Shown: piece after piece, positions 62,218 to 64,000 of the stretch
How the letters are laid out: the number at the start of each line of letters is the position of its first letter
Numbering within the stretch: position 1 is the stretch's first letter
DNA from: Akkermansia sp.
GTDB taxonomy: Bacteria; Verrucomicrobiota; Verrucomicrobiia; Verrucomicrobiales; Akkermansiaceae
Length of the DNA stretch: 64,000 nucleotides
Assembly: GCF_020860705.1 (NCBI RefSeq)
Contig: NZ_JAJBTT010000032.1
Span: forward strand, 1-64,000
Direction: 5' to 3'
Program-made: the position numbers and the translations under genes
Notes under the pieces: generated by a model
Seen by the model: the letters and a program-made list of their open reading frames with translations, nothing else
Databases searched by the model: none
Told to the model about the DNA's origin: nothing

Positions 62218-62246
62218 TTGACCGGATGGGCGCAGCCGTCTAGAAT
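62218..62246 (+). promoter_or_regulatory. Promoter of aroC, leaderless geometry
   Basis: TTGACC (62218-62223), 17-nt spacer, TAGAAT (62241-62246); both boxes 5 of 6 to consensus. The ATG at 62253 lies 6 bases past the -10 box, so transcription is predicted to begin at the A of the start codon. Confidence 0.6.
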
Positions 62247-62252
62247 GCCTCC

Positions 62253-63338
62253 ATGTCCAGCAGTTTTGGTCAGGTGTTCAGAATCTCCACCTGGGGTGAG
62301 TCCCATGGAGCCGGGGTAGGCGTGGTGATTGACGGCTGTCCGTCCCTTGTCCCGGTGACGGAAGAAGCCATTCAGCGGGAACTGGACCGGCGCAGGCCGG
62401 GGCAGAGCGACATCGTGACCCCCCGCAAGGAAGAAGACCGCGCGGAAATTCTTTCCGGCGTGCTGGACGGGAAAACCCTGGGAACGCCCATCGCCATCAG
62501 CGTGCGCAACAAGGACCACCGTTCCTCCGCCTATGACGAGATGGCCAGCACGTACCGTCCCTCCCATGCGGATTATACGTATGACGCCAAATACGGCATC
62601 CGCGCCTGGGCGGGCGGGGGCAGGGCCTCCGCGCGGGAAACCATCGGGCGCGTAGCCGCCGGAGCCGTGGCCAGGGCCGTGCTGAAACAGGCCTTTCCCG
62701 GCATGGAGGTTCTGGCCTGGGTGGACCAGGTGCACTGCATAAAAACTTCCGTAGACTGGGAGGCCGTGACGGCCTCCGTGATCGAAAGCAACATCGTCCG
62801 CACAGCGGATCCCTCCGTGGTGGAAACCATGATCGCCGCCATCAAGGAGGCGAGGGACGCCGGCAACTCCCTGGGCGGCGTGGTCAAGTGCATGGTGCGC
62901 GGCTGCCCTCCCGGACTGGGGGACCCCGTTTTTGACAAGCTGGACGCCACGCTGGCCCACGCCATGATGAGCATTCCGGCCACCAAGGCCTTTGCCGTAG
63001 GCTCCGGATTTGAAGCGGCGGACATGACCGGACTGGAACACAATGACCCCTTTTACATGAAGGACGGCCGGGTGCATACCGTCACCAACCACTCCGGCGG
63101 CATTCAGGGAGGCATCTCCAACGGAGAGGACATCCTGATGCGCATCGGCTTCAAGCCCACCGCCACGCTGATGATTGACCAGCAGACGGTCAACCGGGAC
63201 GGAGAAGACGCCCGGCTCAAAGGCAGAGGACGGCATGACGCCTGCGTATTGCCGCGCGCGGTCCCCATCGTGGAAGCCATGGCGTGGCTCTGTCTGTGCG
63301 ACCACTACCTGCGCCAGCGCTGCCAGCGGGCGCTGTAA
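62253..63338 (+). CDS. aroC: Chorismate synthase
   Basis: 361 residues. Last step of the shikimate pathway: EPSP to chorismate, using reduced FMN without net redox change. Signatures in order: [39 protein letters not shown], then [33 protein letters not shown] and [18 protein letters not shown]. The isochorismate-synthase-like enzyme encoded at 23652-24665 would use its product. Predicted leaderless mRNA. Confidence 0.96.
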   Translation: MSSSFGQVFRISTWGESHGAGVGVVIDGCPSLVPVTEEAIQRELDRRRPGQSDIVTPRKEEDRAEILSGVLDGKTLGTPIAISVRNKDHRSSAYDEMASTYRPSHADYTYDAKYGIRAWAGGGRASARETIGRVAAGAVARAVLKQAFPGMEVLAWVDQVHCIKTSVDWEAVTASVIESNIVRTADPSVVETMIAAIKEARDAGNSLGGVVKCMVRGCPPGLGDPVFDKLDATLAHAMMSIPATKAFAVGSGFEAADMTGLEHNDPFYMKDGRVHTVTNHSGGIQGGISNGEDILMRIGFKPTATLMIDQQTVNRDGEDARLKGRGRHDACVLPRAVPIVEAMAWLCLCDHYLRQRCQRAL

Positions 63339-63368
63339 ACTGACTCCACGGCTTCTTTCCCGTCATTC

Positions 63369-64000
63369 ATGGATTCCTCCCTCACATTCTACCTGGTTCT
63401 GGGCGCGCTGCTGGTCGGCTTCATTGTGCTCGGCATGCTGAAGGGAATGATCAAGATGCTTCTGTTCGGCGCGGCGGTGCTTTCCGCCGTGGCGGCGTAC
63501 TTCTGGCTGTCCAAATACGGCTTTACCTATTTGTCCTTCATTACCAGCGATCCGCGGGAATGGATGGTCACCGTGCTGTCCATCGGGGGGGCTGCGGCGG
63601 TCTTTTTCATTTTCATGCACGGCCTCTTCTGGTTCAGCGACGTTTTTTCCTGGGGGCGGCGCATGGGCTTCGGCGGGGCCAAGGGCATCGTCACCACCAT
63701 TCTGATGGCGGCAGTGGTATGCTGGGTGGGCGTCATGTGCATCTTTTACTACGGTTCCATGGCGGAAATGACCCGCGCCCGGGAACTGGCCCTCTACCAC
63801 ATGGACCCCAACCGCACCATCTCCCTGCCCACCATTTATTCCGTCAAGAAATCCATCACGGACAATCCCCACCTGAAATGGCTGGTGAAAATTTCCCCAG
63901 AACATGACCCGGAACGCCTCTCCCTGGCAAAAATGATTGCCTACCTGGTGACGCTCAGTCCGGAACTTTCCGACCAGCGCCGCACCCAGCTGGACTGCTA
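63369..64000 (+). CDS. Membrane protein, CvpA-like N-terminus, 3' end outside window
   Basis: At least 210 residues, open to the right edge with no stop. Starts at the ATG at 63369, 30 bases after aroC. Helices at about residues 5-25 (FYLVLGALLVGFIVLGMLKG), 28-45, 65-85 and 105-125; the GMLKGMIKMLLFG segment resembles the start of colicin-V-production (CvpA) proteins. A helical hydrophilic part follows. No firm family; could be cotranscribed with aroC. Confidence 0.6.
   Translation, partial: MDSSLTFYLVLGALLVGFIVLGMLKGMIKMLLFGAAVLSAVAAYFWLSKYGFTYLSFITSDPREWMVTVLSIGGAAAVFFIFMHGLFWFSDVFSWGRRMGFGGAKGIVTTILMAAVVCWVGVMCIFYYGSMAEMTRARELALYHMDPNRTISLPTIYSVKKSITDNPHLKWLVKISPEHDPERLSLAKMIAYLVTLSPELSDQRRTQLDC

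Noticed and set aside
61776..63305. A 509-codon open frame opposite the HU gene and aroC
   Set aside because: Runs through a terminator and two certain genes; no family motif.

Overview
The window looks like a chromosomal segment of a Gram-negative, mucosal-type verrucomicrobium, most likely Akkermansia or a close relative. This is inferred from the moderately GC-rich core, weak use of Shine-Dalgarno sequences, a mix of menaquinone- and glycan-related genes, a GT4/GH57 glycogen pair, an alternative-complex-III-type redox operon and many low-complexity secreted proteins. No database search was possible, so the species is an inference.

Layout. (1) 1-8716 is an AT-rich accessory island read entirely rightward: the end of a YD-repeat-like protein, two secreted alpha/beta hydrolases in overlapping frames, an O-antigen-ligase-like protein that appears to lack its N-terminal half, and two paralogous membrane proteins of 767 and 766 residues, each with a central GATase/GldG-like domain. 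Composition changes abruptly at about 8.75 kb. (2) 8770-15235, mostly leftward housekeeping genes: a TPR-like protein, panE, fhs, a DUF1287 protein, purD and ssb. (3) 15425-18337, rightward: a TonB-like protein, ExbB and ExbD (an energy-transducing trio), then def. (4) 18464-23613, glucan metabolism: a GH57 protein lacking its expected nucleophile, a glycogen-synthase-like GT4 enzyme, and a divergent GH31 alpha-glucosidase. (5) 23652-31274: an isochorismate-synthase-like gene, then five translationally coupled genes for an alternative complex III (ActC, D, E, F plus a membrane/dihaem fusion) with no ActA or ActB beside them.

(6) 31392-40461: VOC and DUF3795 proteins, icd, two small membrane proteins, a pair of lineage-specific secreted paralogues, a beta-CASP RNase overlapping tmk, and queC/queF for queuosine. 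(7) 40493-48145: an MscS-type channel, an amidohydrolase with a coiled-coil insertion, gltX, an unusually long tatC, and uppP. (8) 48288-55306: two secreted von Willebrand A proteins followed by a two-component system whose kinase has a very large extracytoplasmic domain. (9) 55429-64000: a zinc-ribbon protein, a Pro/Arg/Ser-rich lipoprotein, a GT-A-like protein, a YkgJ-type cysteine-cluster protein, aroA, the RNase P RNA gene rnpB, murA, an HU protein, aroC, and the start of a membrane protein running off the window.

Several genes share a recognisable sigma-70-type promoter (TTGACC-like, 17-nt spacer, TAGAAT-like) placed so close to the start codon that the transcripts should be leaderless or almost so (aroC, purD, fhs, mscS and the response-regulator gene). 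The strongest candidates for something new are the AT-rich surface-polysaccharide island with its twin membrane proteins, the stripped-down complex III operon, and the VWA/two-component locus.
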